Assembly: GCF_014633365.1 (NCBI RefSeq)
Contig: NC_068346.1
Location: forward strand, 33,336,639 to 33,400,638
Reading direction: 5' to 3'
DNA from: Diospyros lotus
Lineage: Eukaryota; Streptophyta; Magnoliopsida; Ericales; Ebenaceae
DNA length: 64,000 nt
Shown: one piece after another, positions 43,636 through 55,955 of the stretch
Layout: every line of letters starts with the position of its first letter
How positions within the stretch are numbered: position 1 is the first letter of the stretch
The notes under the pieces: generated by a model
The model's input: only the letters and a program-made list of their open reading frames with translations
Told to the model about the DNA's origin: nothing
Database searches by the model: none
Translations under genes and position numbers: made by a program

Positions 43636-44340
43636 GGGCTGCATGAAGAAGGTATATTCAGCACATTTTTTCCAGGAGGCAAGGTTCCAGACTGGTTTAG
43701 CAATAAAAGTGGAGGGTCCACAATATCTTTTACTGTGTGCTCACTTTCTAATTGCAGGTTCCAAGGCTTGAACTTCTGCTGTGTCTATGCACTTTCCAAT
43801 AAAGAGGAGATTTGCTGGCCGCCTCCATTGTTTGCTAAAGTTTGCAATAAGAGCAAGGATCTCAAGTGGATATATGGTCCACTTGGCTTTGTCATCCCAA
43901 AAGCTGGAGAAGAGGTGATTTGGTTAAGCCACTGGAAGCTTGGGAATTATTTGGACGCAGGTGATACAGTGACTGTTCAAGTAGTGGTGGATGTTGGTTT
44001 TCAAGTGAAGGAGTGTGGCATAAACCATGTGTGTGAGCAAGACCAAGAGGACATCCACAAAGCCTCCTTTGATCACTGTCGTCTGGATGCCTGTATTTAT
44101 GGGCATATTCCAATGGTTTCTGAAAAGTTTAGTAATGGAGCACATTTCCTCGGCACTCGTATCAACTTCTCCCGGGGAAGGTCCTCACTATCATACCACC
44201 TTTCTAGATTTGATTGGTCCCAAAAATTGTCGGAGGACTTCACAGAAATAACTGGTTCGTATCTTGTAGCTTTCCATATTTCTTTGTGCTCTTCGGTTGG
44301 GTATTGGAAGAAGAATTGTCTTGATTACTTTTCACAGTGA
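43636..44340 (+). CDS. TNL-2 exon 5, C-JID domain
   Basis: 235 codons including stop; PGGKVPDWFSNKSGGSTISF matches the post-LRR domain. It ends seven codons later than TNL-1 (KKNCLDYFSQ). Confidence 0.9.
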   Translation, partial: GLHEEGIFSTFFPGGKVPDWFSNKSGGSTISFTVCSLSNCRFQGLNFCCVYALSNKEEICWPPPLFAKVCNKSKDLKWIYGPLGFVIPKAGEEVIWLSHWKLGNYLDAGDTVTVQVVVDVGFQVKECGINHVCEQDQEDIHKASFDHCRLDACIYGHIPMVSEKFSNGAHFLGTRINFSRGRSSLSYHLSRFDWSQKLSEDFTEITGSYLVAFHISLCSSVGYWKKNCLDYFSQ

Positions 44341-45647
44341 GACTGAAGAATACAAAGGATGATGAAAAGGGCTATTCCGTCGGAATGATTTATGCAAAAG
44401 TAGTCATTAATTAAAATGATGCAGTAGTGATATTTTCGAGAATATATATTCCTTTATGCGTTATTATTTCATTTATGATCCAAGGAAATTCACATACGAT
44501 CTCTGAGGGTTTGTGTTGATTTGCTTGGTTTACAGGCCAAGTGGCAGTACAAGATGAGACTGGCATTTTCAGGCTACCAATAGGGGCAGCAAGGTGAGCA
44601 AGGCCTGTCACATATTTGTTGCTTATCTATGATTCCTCCCCCCCCCCCCCCCCCCCCCCCCGGTTTCATGTTTAATGAGCAATTCTAATCACACGGTTCC
44701 TCATACTCCTTCACTTAAGTGAAATCCTCACTATTATAATGCATTAATAAGAAAAGCAAGACATTATTTTCCATACTTTCAAGGCAAACTCTAATTCTCT
44801 AGTCATCAGCTTGATATCCAATCATGATCAATGCTGGTACCCTGAAAAAGAGTTCTTGTTCTGAGATGCTTGGAATGCTAATGTCATATTGGTTTTTTTG
44901 TAGGAAGCAAACTCACCCCCACCACGTGCAGGAATTGGAAAACTAAACTAGAAATGGGGTGAGTCATTTGGGGCTCTCTTCAGTTGCCATGGCATGCATT
45001 TGGACATCAGAACATCACCAGCCCTCCAATGTGTGGTTTTTGGGGTTCCCAGGCTTCCTATGTGGAGGAAAGCCCAAAATTTATATACATTTAGGTCTAC
45101 TTTTCATGGATTTTGGGGCCATCTTTATGTCATCATTGTATAAACCTCATCGCCACTTTTAACTCCTGGGATTAAGCCATTTTGTGTGTGATTTGGTTTG
45201 ATTTTTATTAATTAATTATTAATTAGAATGCATTATTTATTTAAATTTTAAAGCATTCGTGTAAACTCTTGAGAGAAAGGGGCAAATGACGGGATGCCCT
45301 CTACTCTGCAGTTGGCCATATTTCCTTGCTGCCACCTTCTTCCCGGCTGTGAAATGGAAATGCCGGCGGCAGAGAAAGCTAGGAAAGAAAGACGAAAGCA
45401 GATGGAAAACGGCGGTAAAACAGCTCTGCAAACTGAATTCGGTCGATGAGCGGGCGTTGCAACTGCAATTCGGTAAAAAAAAAAAATCTGCACTACCATT
45501 AAGTCAATTTTGCTAAGATCTCTACAAAGTTTGAAATCTGATCTCCTTTTGTGGTCTCTGCAGAATTTGAAGTTGCCCCCTGAGAAGTCTCTGAACTTGA
45601 ATTGCTCCACCAAAACTATGGTGAGAGTATTGTTTAATATATATATA
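44341..45647 (+). other. TNL-2 downstream region
   Basis: Paralogous to 21386-21900, with exon-like blocks 44536-44593 and 45564-45620 equal in length to those behind TNL-1. Two blocks are absent behind TNL-1: 44617-44769, which includes a C24 run (44638-44661), and about 44829-45486. The latter contains a small ORF starting MEMPAAEKARKERRKQ at 45355 and a TTTGTAG|GAAGCAAAC acceptor-like site near 44904. No domain recognised. Confidence 0.4.
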
Positions 45648-45676
45648 CTAGGGAATGTCCGTGACTAAAGGCACGG
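45648..45676 (-). repeat. Helitron 3' terminal hairpin and CTAG end
   Basis: 5-bp GC-rich stem with 8-base loop followed by ACATTCC and CTAG on the minus strand, which is the transposition terminator signal of Helitrons. Confidence 0.88.
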
Positions 45677-46406
45677 TGTAAATAATATTTTGTAAATAAT
45701 ATTATTAATGTTGTATAATAAAAAATAAAAAAGTTAAATTAAAAAAAATACTTTACAATTTGAACAAATTAAATTAAAAGTTAAATATCAAACAATACAT
45801 ACCAGTTAGTGCTATTGCTGCCAATCAAATATTAAAAAAAAATAAAATATCAAATATTACTGCTACTGCTGCAAATAGAAATTAAAATTAAAATACATAC
45901 CAATTAGTGCTACTGCTGCCAATCAAATTATAATTACATAAAAAAATAAACATTATATTGTCATTCACCAAAAAAGTGAGTTAAAATTTTACAAAAAGTA
46001 GGTTAAACATTTACAAAATATGTATACTTTACAAAAAATGTGTCAATAACATGTCTTCAAACATGTGTTTACCCGAACTTCCTCCTCATTACTTTCCAAA
46101 AAATCTTCGTATCAACTTGTATGTATTCCCAATGAGGAACATGCACAATAATCTGGTAATTTGTGAAATAAAAAAAATATAGATTAGTACATTTGTTGGA
46201 AATATACATATCAAAATATACTTTGAGATTGAAATTACCTTATTACATCCCCATCGAAGCAAGATAGTTGTATTTCTCCTTTTAAGCTCCATATATTTTT
46301 CCATCCAATCCTATAGAAGTCTATATTTCAAATTATTATCAAATTTAAATTTTAAAAAAAGTTATATAATCAATAGAAATAAATCTACATGGTTACCTTC
46401 TGAACA

Positions 46407-48383
46407 CTACAACAACACTTCAGGATAAACAATATTTGTAGTAGAATCCAAACAATCTTTAGGGAGCAGAATACTTATACGATCAAATGATGTACATCTG
46501 GACAATGCCACATATAATTGCCCATGGCTAAACACTGGTATGCGCAAATCAACCCCAACAAATTTCACAGATTGTCCTTGAGATTTATTAATGGTCAAGG
46601 CATATGCCAATCGGACTGGAAATTGACGTCTTGTCATTTGGAAAGGCATTTCTGAAGAAGATGGTGCCAAAGATATCCTTGGTATGAATGCCAAATTGCC
46701 AAACTTTTTTCCAGTTAAAATTTGAGCTTCAATTATGCGAGTGTCGCACCTAGTAACCATCAATCTTGTACCATTACATAGTCCATCTTTCGGTGCAATG
46801 TTTCTCAACAATATTATATGACAACCCACCTTAAACTCTAACTTAAAAGTTGGCAACCCAGGAGGATCCAATGAATTTAAATATTCATTAGGATATCTAT
46901 TTGTAATAGTAGGATTGACTTCATTATCTTCAGACATTTTATCTGCTGCAAGATAAGTATGTAATCTCCCTGGAAAGATATTCAATGCAGTAGTATTGAT
47001 GTCACTGACATCATCATTACGCGCAGACAGAATTGTGCGTTCAGTTAAAAAAGTTGGGGTTGACGTCTCTATTATGTTCAATCGTGGGTAAACTGTAGAG
47101 AGTAATTCATTCAAATCTTGACATTTGTGTATTGTTGATGGAAGGTTAATGATTTCTTGAGGATTGGTCCCAATCTAAAAAAAGTGAAATCAATAAAAAA
47201 ATAAGAATGAAAACACAATTTATTAATTTAAAATAATCTATATAATATGGCACAAATGTTATAGTAGTGTTACCTCCATCAAGAAATTTGCAAAATTAGC
47301 ATTTTCACGGTCTTCATGATTCAAGCGCATATTCAAATCCAAAGTTAAGATATGTATATGCTTCCATAGAACAGTGTCTTAATGATGCATTCACAATTTG
47401 CTCACGAACTCCTTTGGGTATAACTGGTAAGATTTGTCAAAAGTCTCCACCAAGAACAACAGTAATACCCCCAAATGGCTTGTCACTATCACAAATATCC
47501 CTCAATGTACGATCAACCGCCTCAACACAATATCTATGTTGCATCGGAACTTCATCCCAAATTATGAGTTTTGTTTCTCTAAATAACTCAGCTTGTAATG
47601 ATTGTTTACTAAGCCCACAATTTGAATTTTCCAACACATCTAATGGGATGGAAAATGTTGAATGTGCAGTGCGACCTCCGACCAGTAACAATGATGCAAT
47701 TCCAGATAAAGCCACAGTAATAACGATATGCCCAAGGTTCGACATTTTAATGCTATCGTATTGTACAAAAATGTTTTCCCTGTTCCAGCACCCCCATTCA
47801 GAAAGAAAACAACTCCTTTATTTTGAAAAACTGAAGAAGTGATTGTGTTATAAGCATTCCGCTGTCCATTGTTGAGACAATCAATGGAAATTTGTGGATC
47901 TGTCTGTTGTGCCTCACTCTGCAATTGTCGATGTTCGAATATCAATCGATTACCAACTACTGCACTCCAATTTGCGGTAGGTTGTGGCATGGGTGGGAAG
48001 TCAATTAAACTTTTGCCTGATTCATGAAGCATTTGATTCAAAAGATGGAGACCATAATCTTTAATTTGAGCCTCAGTTGGGTTAGAAATGGCAAACAATG
48101 TACGAATCTTATGTGCAAGATCATCACATATATGCGTTGAGAATTGATTCCATAATGCACATGGATTTAGTGGAGAGCACTGGGTAAGAATAATACTAAA
48201 CAATCTCCTCAATTGATATCCAGTTTTCATAACTACAGCCTCTTTCAAGCATTGTATCCATTCTTCATCATCTTCTAAAAGCCCCCTTGCAACACATGCT
48301 AATTTAAATGTATCATGCACAACATTATCGACCGTGCGTAAAGACTGAAACGACTTTGGTCCTTTAACAACGGTTAGTAACAA
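46407..48383 (-). pseudogene. RepHel: Pif1-like helicase domain
   Basis: Walker [16 protein letters not shown], Walker [22 protein letters not shown], and the C-terminal INKSQGQS and [10 protein letters not shown] motifs of the Pif1/RecD family, in order. Frameshift at about 47700, TGA after LGGDF, probable intron at 47175-47273. Stop at 46407. Confidence 0.88.
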
Positions 48384-48992
48384 ACGTAGATAAAATCTTT
48401 CACCACAATATTAGGGCTAGCAAAATACATTCTACCAATTGCATATCCCCTTTCTCTTGATTTCCATCTCTTTTCAGACTTGAGCCAAACATAATGTTGT
48501 GGAAATTCTTGATAAGTGAATGGACATTCATCTTCACTGCCAGCACAATATGCAAAGAAGCTAGTAAGAGTTGACATTTGTTGACCAACTCTAGATTGAA
48601 TCGTTTCTAATGATTCTTCTGGGTTAAAAACAACGCGATGCATTCCAGGTAAATGCAGTGCCAATCGTTACAACTGTTGGCATCTCTGCATGCAAAGGAT
48701 GACCAAATATTCGCCAAGCAGCTTCTGGAGGGCCAATATACCTTGCATCGAGATATTGTTGAATCTCATTTATCATTCCTAACACCATCGTTGTACGATC
48801 ATAACCCTTATAAATGTACTTATGTATATACTTGACACATCTCATTCCAGCACAAACTTCCACATTTATATGACAATTGAAAAGTTTAGAAAGATATGCA
48901 TTGTATGGTACGACATCCCTGTTATCAACTTCTTGCCCCCTCACAGTATGTACTTGACCATTATTGCGACGACGATAGATAGGGTATCCATC
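48374..48992 (-). pseudogene. RepHel: catalytic tyrosine region and linker
   Basis: CVKYIHKYIYKGYDRTTM carries the two tyrosines of the Rep active site. Then IQQYLDARYIGPPEAAWRI and HLPGMHRVVFNPEE, joined through a frameshift at about 48660. Confidence 0.85.
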
Positions 48993-50723
48993 TTAATCCA
49001 TAGTTGTTGTTTCTGTAAAAACTCGAGGGTATCTCTTAGTGCATCTACCATTTTCCATACATGGTGCTTGCGGATTTCGAGCACCACACGGTCCATGTAC
49101 CATACAACATTTGATAGTTTTAAAAAGCATAGGATCATCTTTTGGGTCTGGAAATTCTGCAGAGACTAATTTATCTACTTGAGCACATGTCCGAATTTTG
49201 TCTAGGCCTTTAAGAAATAAAAGTGCATGCATATGAGGGAGGCCTCGTTTTTGAAATTCAATTGTAAAAACATGTGCAACTTTATTTCCAAACACTTTAT
49301 TTGTTTCTATCACCTTCATCAAACATTTTCTCTTCAACTCAAAAACACGGGCAATTAAATCAGGACGATCAATAGGTTTTTGATGTGGTAATAATGCTGA
49401 AGTAATTTCCGGCCAATTGGGATTTGCAGTCATGGTCAGGAAAATATCTAGGTGTTGGTTGTATCGCGTGATAGCCATTGAATCTTGAAAAATTTCAAAC
49501 ATATGTCTAGGACTACCAGTAAACGAAGATGGAAAAACAAACCTTTGACCAATTTGACCAGGTCGCACATAATCTGGATCCATATCCAACAACTCTTGGT
49601 AAAGCTCAGCCCGAAGTTTCCCTTAATTAAGCCTGTAGTATGTCAATCGATTTTGCTCAGTTGCAGCCCAAGCATCTACCAAAAACTCTTGAAATAGTTT
49701 CCCACCTCTCAAAATTGTTGAATACTCTGTGGATCGTTCAAACAAACGATAACTATAAAAATCCATTTGAGTAAGTCGATCAGTTGAAGGTCGATCATAC
49801 TGAACATTCCACAATTTCAGCTCAGGTTCCCATCCAAGCTCACCATATGGAAATAATAAAACATAATGTAATGGCAAATATGCTGGGTGACATTCATTAA
49901 TTTGCATTAACTCATTATTTCCTCAAAAATGTAAGATAATATCTTTCATTCCACTTGCCTCTGTTCCATCACCTGGTATTACAATCGCAATCTCATCTGC
50001 AGTTGGTAGGTTATACCGACGTCGATCAGTTCTTGAATTGTAATGAAGATGAGCTGGTATATTGTGTCCTGCCGAGTCTAATTGATGTAAAATGACATGA
50101 GCCTGGCGAAATTTATCTACAAATGCATTGACTTGCAACAAATTATCCTGAATAGTTTTGAGAACATCCCTTCTCAAGATAGGATTTCTACGATTACGAA
50201 TTTCTAAAGCTGAATCAGGGTCATAGATATATAGTTGAGCATAACTCGCATCCTGTCCTGGTTGTGGTTGTAGCGATCCTGTTCGATGTCGCAATTCCCC
50301 ATGAATTGTGAATGATGTAGGGCCATTTCCACTGAGTACTCTAGGATCTAATGTAGCACCAAGACTCGTAAAAGCATTGGCTGCGTTGTACACTCGAGTA
50401 TAAAATCGAAATGATTTTGATTGATCATTATTCCCATCATACAACGCCTGAAGTGGTGGAGGGGGTGTAATAAGTAAAGGTAGCCTAACCTTTCCTTCTA
50501 AACAGCAAGTTCCGAATAAGGGGCGCTTCATAGATAATTTTGTCAATTTTTCATCCATCCAATGTAAGGCTGAACAATAAGGACATAATAATCCATCTTG
50601 CCAAGATAATGACGGTAAGAATCTTTGTGTACTCGGACGTCAATTGATGTACTTATAGGCATATCTTCTAATTCATCATCCGTACATAAATCTTCTTGAA
50701 GAAATTGATTTATAGGAGTAGAC
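48993..50723 (-). pseudogene. RepHel: zinc-binding and HUH Rep domain
   Basis: A CPYCSALHW zinc-type motif is followed by the plant Helitron segment (NINECHPAY-like INECHPAYLPLHYVLLFPY) and the HUH nickase motif GLPHMHALLFL with the two catalytic His. The paired-Tyr region (KYIHKYIYKG) lies just past this at about 48860. Stops at 49921 and 49623, frameshift near 50620. Confidence 0.85.
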
Positions 50724-50810
50724 CTATGAATATTTGTGTATAAATAAAAATTTGTAAAACAAAACGGTATGAGTAAAGTACGTATTTCAAGATTATACAC
50801 AATAGTTTAC

Positions 50811-52044
50811 CGATTTCTTTGCGGAGCCAAAGATGTGATTGGTATAGAAAACGAACGTGTAGAATGATGGGTAACCATTATTCGTTTTTGTGCCGAATAA
50901 GAATCTTCAGTTATTGTTTCCCACTCCAGGCGAGTGCGATCGCGACGAATTTGTGTTAAAGAAGATTGTCTTGGGTTAATACATTCATTTGATTTTTCTC
51001 GTTCTCGTCGCAAGCGTTGTCCCAATTGATATGCAGAACATGACTTTTGAATTTTTTCACGTTCTCGTCGTGCACGCTGGGCCAATGCAGCTTTTGATAA
51101 CACATTATCATTGTGTGCCTATAATGAGAATATTTTAGGAGTATGCACTTGTTAGTTTAAAGACACTACCCATCTCTTTAGCGTGTGATATTTTCTAATT
51201 TCCTTTTCACTCTTCTTATTCTTTCCTTAAAAACTTTTTATACGGAAAATAAAAAATTAAAAAAACTATATTATGTAGTTTCCTATTTTTGTTTTATGTT
51301 TTTCTCTTATATATTTTCTTCTCTTATTCGTTTTCTTCTCTTTTTAATAGACAAACATATTAAAAATTCAGATTAATGCTTACTTTAACATGTTTTAGAA
51401 AAATATTTCACATTCAATAAAAAGAATTTTGAATAAATATTTGAAAAAAAAAACTTTTTAAAAATATACATAAAAAAGAGTATATGACACTATGTAATTC
51501 CTAAAAAAATCTATATGATAATATTCGAAAAAGAAACTTTTAAAACTTGTTGAGAAACCATACCACATGATGTACTTTTTTCTTTCCTTTGCCAGAAGGG
51601 ATAGCCTTTTCTTTTTCCTTTGCCTTTGCCTATAATAAAAAATAAGTAGAATATATTTATAAATTATTTTTAAAATGGTAAGAAAATGTATATCCTTACC
51701 TCACGAATGCGAATAGTATTAAGGTCACGCTCATCGCGAATAACAACATTAACGTTTCTTTTTTGAAGAAATTGAACCTATACATACAAACATGTTAAAG
51801 TGATAAATAAAACTTTATACACATAAATAAAAAAATTAGTAAAGGGAATTGATATTACGGTTCGGTGTAAGTCTCCATCCGCCTATAAAGTATGAGGAAA
51901 AAAACATTCTATTAGAAGAAAATTAGATATGATAAGTTTTTTTTTTTAAAAAAAAAAAAAATAGGCCTTACATTATAAGAGAGGTACTTAAAATTATATG
52001 AAAAAAAAAAAACTTACTTGACCAAAAATAGTGATATTGTCCAT
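50811..52044 (-). CDS. RepHel N-terminal exons
   Basis: Five short exons joined in frame encode about 167 residues: a short leader, NVNVVIRDERDLNTIRIRE, a Lys/Glu-rich linker, and an Arg/Glu-rich segment (AALAQRARREREK and LGQRLRREREK, a repeated motif) that probably contacts nucleic acid. AG acceptors preceded by TTATA or TTTATA, donors GTAAGT, GTAATA, GTAAGG, GTATGG and GTAAAC. Confidence 0.65.
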
Positions 52045-52061
52045 AACTGTTGTACTTCAAC

Positions 52062-55000
52062 CTAAAAATGTTTAATTGGCAATGTCATGTTATTTCCAAA
52101 TCAGTTGCTACCAAATCAAATAATAAAATTTAATATTTTATTTAAATAAATAACTGTAATCGATGGAAAATACTTAACAGGTTATAGTCAAGATGTATTT
52201 TAACAATCACATTAAAATAATAAAATTAAAATTGGAGCACAACAATTGTCCAAATTTGAACTCTTATCTTTCCTAGCTGACTACAGTTTTATATAAATGA
52301 AATTAAAACCAAAATCAAAGCCTGATATGAATAATTATCACATGGAAAGTTCAAACATAAATTTAGGCAAAAAAATAAATTTCAACAGATAATAATGTCA
52401 TTTTATAAATAATAATGAATAATTATTTTATACACACATTTATATATATCTATATATACACGAACACACATAGCTGTCATGGCAACCGTCGCCCGTTGCC
52501 TATCGCCATGGCTGCGGCCATCAATGGAGGGATCCCTGATTCGAGGTCGAAGAATCTTCTGTTCCTGACAGTGAGTGATCAGAAACCCTTCCCATGGGTC
52601 AGGAACTCCTGGTTGGGGAACACGTTTTTTTTATGTTATTTTAACCAATTTCATAATTAGTTATTCTTTTTATGTTATTCTTTTTGAGTAACCAATTTCA
52701 ATTTACACCGTTGGTTTTTTTACATTGTTAGTTTTTTTTATTTAAAAAAATTTAAATGTTATAGTCCATAATTATTTTTAAGAAAAAATAAAGCTTACAC
52801 TATTGATAGTCCATAATTTTTTAAAAAATTGATATTTAGAATACTTAATTGATATTTAAAATTAAATATTAATTTTTTTAAAAAATAAATTTTTAAAAAA
52901 TTGCCACGCATGGAGCATCTTTTGCCGCCCATACAGATATATACACATACCCATACACATACATGTGCTACATAAATATATATGTGAAACTTTATTTAAG
53001 AGAATACCATTTGACAAAAAACATTAAACATTAGACAAAGAGAGAGAAGCAAACATTAGATTCCATTTGGAATGAGCAAATATTAAATTCCAAACATTAA
53101 ACATTGGATTCCAAACGTAACTCGAATGAGAAGCAAACATTATATTGCTTTTGTGCATACATAAACATTAAACATTAAACAAAGAACAACAAATATTATA
53201 TAGTCAAACGTAACTCAAATGAGCAAACATTAGATTCCTAAGAATATCAAACATTAGATTGCTTCTGTGCATACATATAAAATTTAATTCCAAAGAACAA
53301 TGAACATATATGTATGTAAACAACGAACACCATCGTTTTTGGCGTACATTACATACATACATACACAGAAGGGGCGACGGGGACGGCGAGGCAAGCTGTG
53401 CTGTGGCCGGGCGGAGGCGACGATTGGTGTGAGCAGCTGCAAGGGCGACAGCAGTGGCCGGGTGGGAGCGATGGCGGTTCGAGCGGCCGTAGGGGCAGGG
53501 GAGATAGAGAAAGAAAGAGAATGAGAGGGGAAGGGATAGAGGCAGAGCAGCCAGCAGTGGTTTGGCGCTTTGAGAGAGAAAGAGAGAGAGAGAAAGGGAG
53601 GGGCCGGGACAGAAGAGAAAGAGTGTGTGCGTGTGAGGATGGGATGGTTTTGGGGGGGGGGGGGGGGGGGGAACATAGCTTGATCTTAACCATTGATGAA
53701 AAATCAAAACCCATCTCAACCATTGAAAAAATGTCCCCCTCACATTTGTGTTATACAATTCAAAAATCTTTTGTCGGCTGTCATGGTTGTGACCATCAAT
53801 TGAGGAAACCCCGATTTGGGGTCGAAAAAACTTGGGTTCACGACTGTGAGTGGTCGAGAACCTTTGTGTTCCCCGACCCCTATGGGTTAGGAATTCTTGG
53901 TCGGAGAACACGTTTTTTTTTTATGTTATTTTAATTAAAAAAGATTTTATTATAATAAAATAAAAATGTAGAATTAATAAAATTAAAAAAAAAATCTTGA
54001 ATTAAACGTTTTTTTCTATTAACTAATTTCTATTAAACTCAGTAAATTAAATATTCTTTTTGAGTAAAATAACAAATATTAAATTTATAAAATAATTATT
54101 CATTATTATTGATTATTCATTATTATTTATAATTATTCATTATTATTCATTATTCATTATTATTAATATTCATAATATAATTATTATTAGTCATTTTATA
54201 AACAATTTATAAATTTTTAAATGACAATTTAGTCACGTCTACTGTTGAAAATAATCTATAAATTGTTTTAATATAAATTTTAATATAAATTTCAGTCTTA
54301 ATATAAATTGTTTAAAAACAATTTAGTCACGTCTACTGTTGGTGTCTTTTTTTATTTAAAAAATTTCAATTATGGACTATTGAAAGCAAAGGCTAGGTTT
54401 AAATAGAAATAATAATTAAAGTATTTTTAATCCCCTCACTCAAGCTTAAAGTATAATTTTATTTACTTGTGATTTCTCTTCTTTCTTTTTTTTATTTAAT
54501 TAATTTGGTGCAATCAATCAGTGGTTATGTCATGTGAGTTAATGAATTTTTTAATAAATCTGTTAATGATCGATAAAAATATCATTAAGTGTTAATAATA
54601 TTTTTAGCGGAATATTATTTTTTAGAAATATTCACATAATATTATGTGTATAATTAAATTATTGAGAGAATATCCATCCTGCTTTGCACACCATTTTATA
54701 TACAAACACACACAGTAACTATAATTAATTAATTAGAAATATCATTAAATGTTCTCATAATTAATTAATTAAATTATTTATTTAATTGACAAATGGCTAA
54801 CTTCCGTGAGAAACTTCCAAGACACAGTGAGTGCCTCCTGCCAGCCCTCAGCATATATACAAACACACACAGTAATTATATACACACAGTAATTACATAC
54901 AAACACAGACATTGGATATGCTCACAAACACAAACATAAACACAGTGATATACACACAGTCGCGTATATACACAGAAACTAAAGAAATATATATGCACAG

Positions 55001-55554
55001 TGACTATATACATACAAACACACAATGACTATACATACAATCACAAACACAAACATAAACACAGTGATATACAAACACAGTGATATACACACAGTAGCGT
55101 ATATACACAAAAACTAAAGAAATATATATGCACAGTGACTATATACATACAAACATAGTTGCGATGGTCCATGGAGCTTCAACAGTCACGGACAAACACA
55201 CACAGTCGCGATGGAGAGAGAGATAAGGAATGATATATATGAGATGGAGATACACATATATATACCTTTGAGCTGGGTTGGCAGGGCGTAACGGCAGTGG
55301 GCGGCAAGGGCGATGATGCAGGGCCTTTGAGAGAGAAAGAGAGAGAGAGAGAAGGGGAGAGGCTGACAGAAAATGGGTTTGACAGAGAGGGAGTGGCATA
55401 GAAAAAGAAAAGGAGAATGAGATGTGATGCGTTTGGGGGGAAAAGCCACTAATCTCAGCCATCAAATCTTTAGAAAATCTATCTCAACCATCCAAAAATA
55501 TCCCCCTCACATTTGTCTCTCAATTTCAAAAACCATCCTCCCTTATTATATAGA
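52062..55554. other. Helitron 5' non-coding region with internal duplications
   Basis: No recognisable gene. A segment with GGTCAGGAACTCCTGG-like text ending in AACACG then T8 ATGTTATTTTA occurs twice (about 52470-52660 and 53770-53930). A CCCCCTCACATTTGT block next to CTCAACCAT occurs at 53700-53745 and 55480-55520. A 115-130-base unit with AACTAAAGAAATATATATGC is tandemly repeated (54940-55150). GC- and GAGA-rich tracts lie at 53360-53640 and 55270-55440, with G20 at 53652-53671. The proline-rich ORFs here are shadows of these. Confidence 0.6.
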
Positions 55555-55955
55555 TATATATATATATATAAAAAAACAAGAAATTACCCCAAAATTAAGG
55601 TGATTGATTCCCAAGAGCTGTCGTCTCACTTTTCTCTTTCCAATGATAATAAGAGTTCCCTTTCCTTATGGTCGGCTCCTTTTGGCCATCTTGATCTGGA
55701 TTCTGGGAGGGTCAAAAGGAGACGGCCAATGCTGGTCCACTGCTCGAATTCTGAGAATGTGAAAAGAAGAAATATCTTAGTAAATCACCCAACAAAGAAG
55801 GCATTTCCCACACCTTCAGTTGTTTTCTTAGCTGACTCTTTCCTCACTGAGGCTTTGTTTATATATTTATTTATGCTATGCGCATTGGCATGGTCTATTA
55901 ACACTGAGCTGATCTCTTGGGCCGTTGCTCCTTGCAGACTTCTAATCTTTGGTCA
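55555..55955 (+). other. Upstream region of TNL-3
   Basis: Starts in a (TA)n tract at the Helitron insertion point. No gene. Not similar to the upstream DNA of TNL-1 or TNL-2, although an in-frame upstream ATG exists at 55917. Confidence 0.45.

Larger units (their letters stand above)
40016..44340 (+). pseudogene. TNL-2: TIR-NB-LRR resistance gene copy with one nonsense codon
   Basis: Exons: 40016-40542 (TIR), 40870-41971 (NB-ARC), 42082-42519, 42654-43565 (LRR), 43636-44340 (C-JID); 1227 codons if read through. All splice sites are consensus and phases agree (2,0,0,0). The only lesion seen is TGA at 41330-41332, where TNL-1 has CGA (Arg), in the NB-ARC between kinase-2 and RNBS-B. TIR: VFLSFRGKETR and WCLDEL; P-loop GMGGIGKTT; kinase-2 VLVVLDDVD; MHRL in place of MHDL; C-JID PGGKVPDWF. 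Intron 1 is only 327 bases. It may yield a truncated TIR-NB product of about 330 residues. An in-frame upstream ATG at 39923 lies in sequence not shared with the other copies, so 40016 is preferred. Confidence 0.93.
46407..52044 (-). pseudogene. Helitron Rep-helicase (RepHel) gene, multi-exon, disrupted
   Basis: Nicks and unwinds DNA for rolling-circle transposition. The N-terminus is spread over small exons with consensus splice sites and matching phases: 52044-52018 (MDNITIFGQ), 51882-51859 (ADGDLHRT), 51777-51700, 51629-51564, 51118-50811, then from 50723. The first five join in one open frame. Then come the Helitron N-terminal region (50723-49600), HUH Rep domain with PHMH and KYIHKYIYKG, and a Pif1-like helicase with GGAGTGKT. 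Another intron is likely at about 47175-47273 (GGAG|GTAACA ... TTTTTAG|ATTGG). Lesions: one-base shifts near 50620, 48660, 48395 and 47700; stops at about 49921 (CGA to TGA), 49623, 48993 and 47437. Confidence 0.85.
45648..55554 (-). mobile_element. Helitron, full length with both termini
   Basis: Rolling-circle DNA transposon read right to left. 5' end: minus-strand TCTATATAATAAGG starting at 55554; 3' end: CTAG at 45651-45648, preceded by a hairpin (CCGTG 45659-45663 / CACGG 45672-45676, 8-base loop) 7 bases away. Inserted between A and T in a TA-rich target with no TSD, as expected. Contains a Rep-helicase gene on the minus strand, broken by several stops and frameshifts, so now non-autonomous. 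Confidence 0.9.

Noticed and set aside
46407..52044. A host PIF1 helicase gene
   Set aside because: Fused in order to HUH Rep and Helitron N-terminal sequence and bounded by Helitron termini; belongs to the transposon.
53204..53934. Pro/Ser-rich and Arg/Gly-rich ORFs up to 235 residues
   Set aside because: Products of GAGA/CT-rich and G20 low-complexity sequence in the Helitron 5' region, open in several frames at once.
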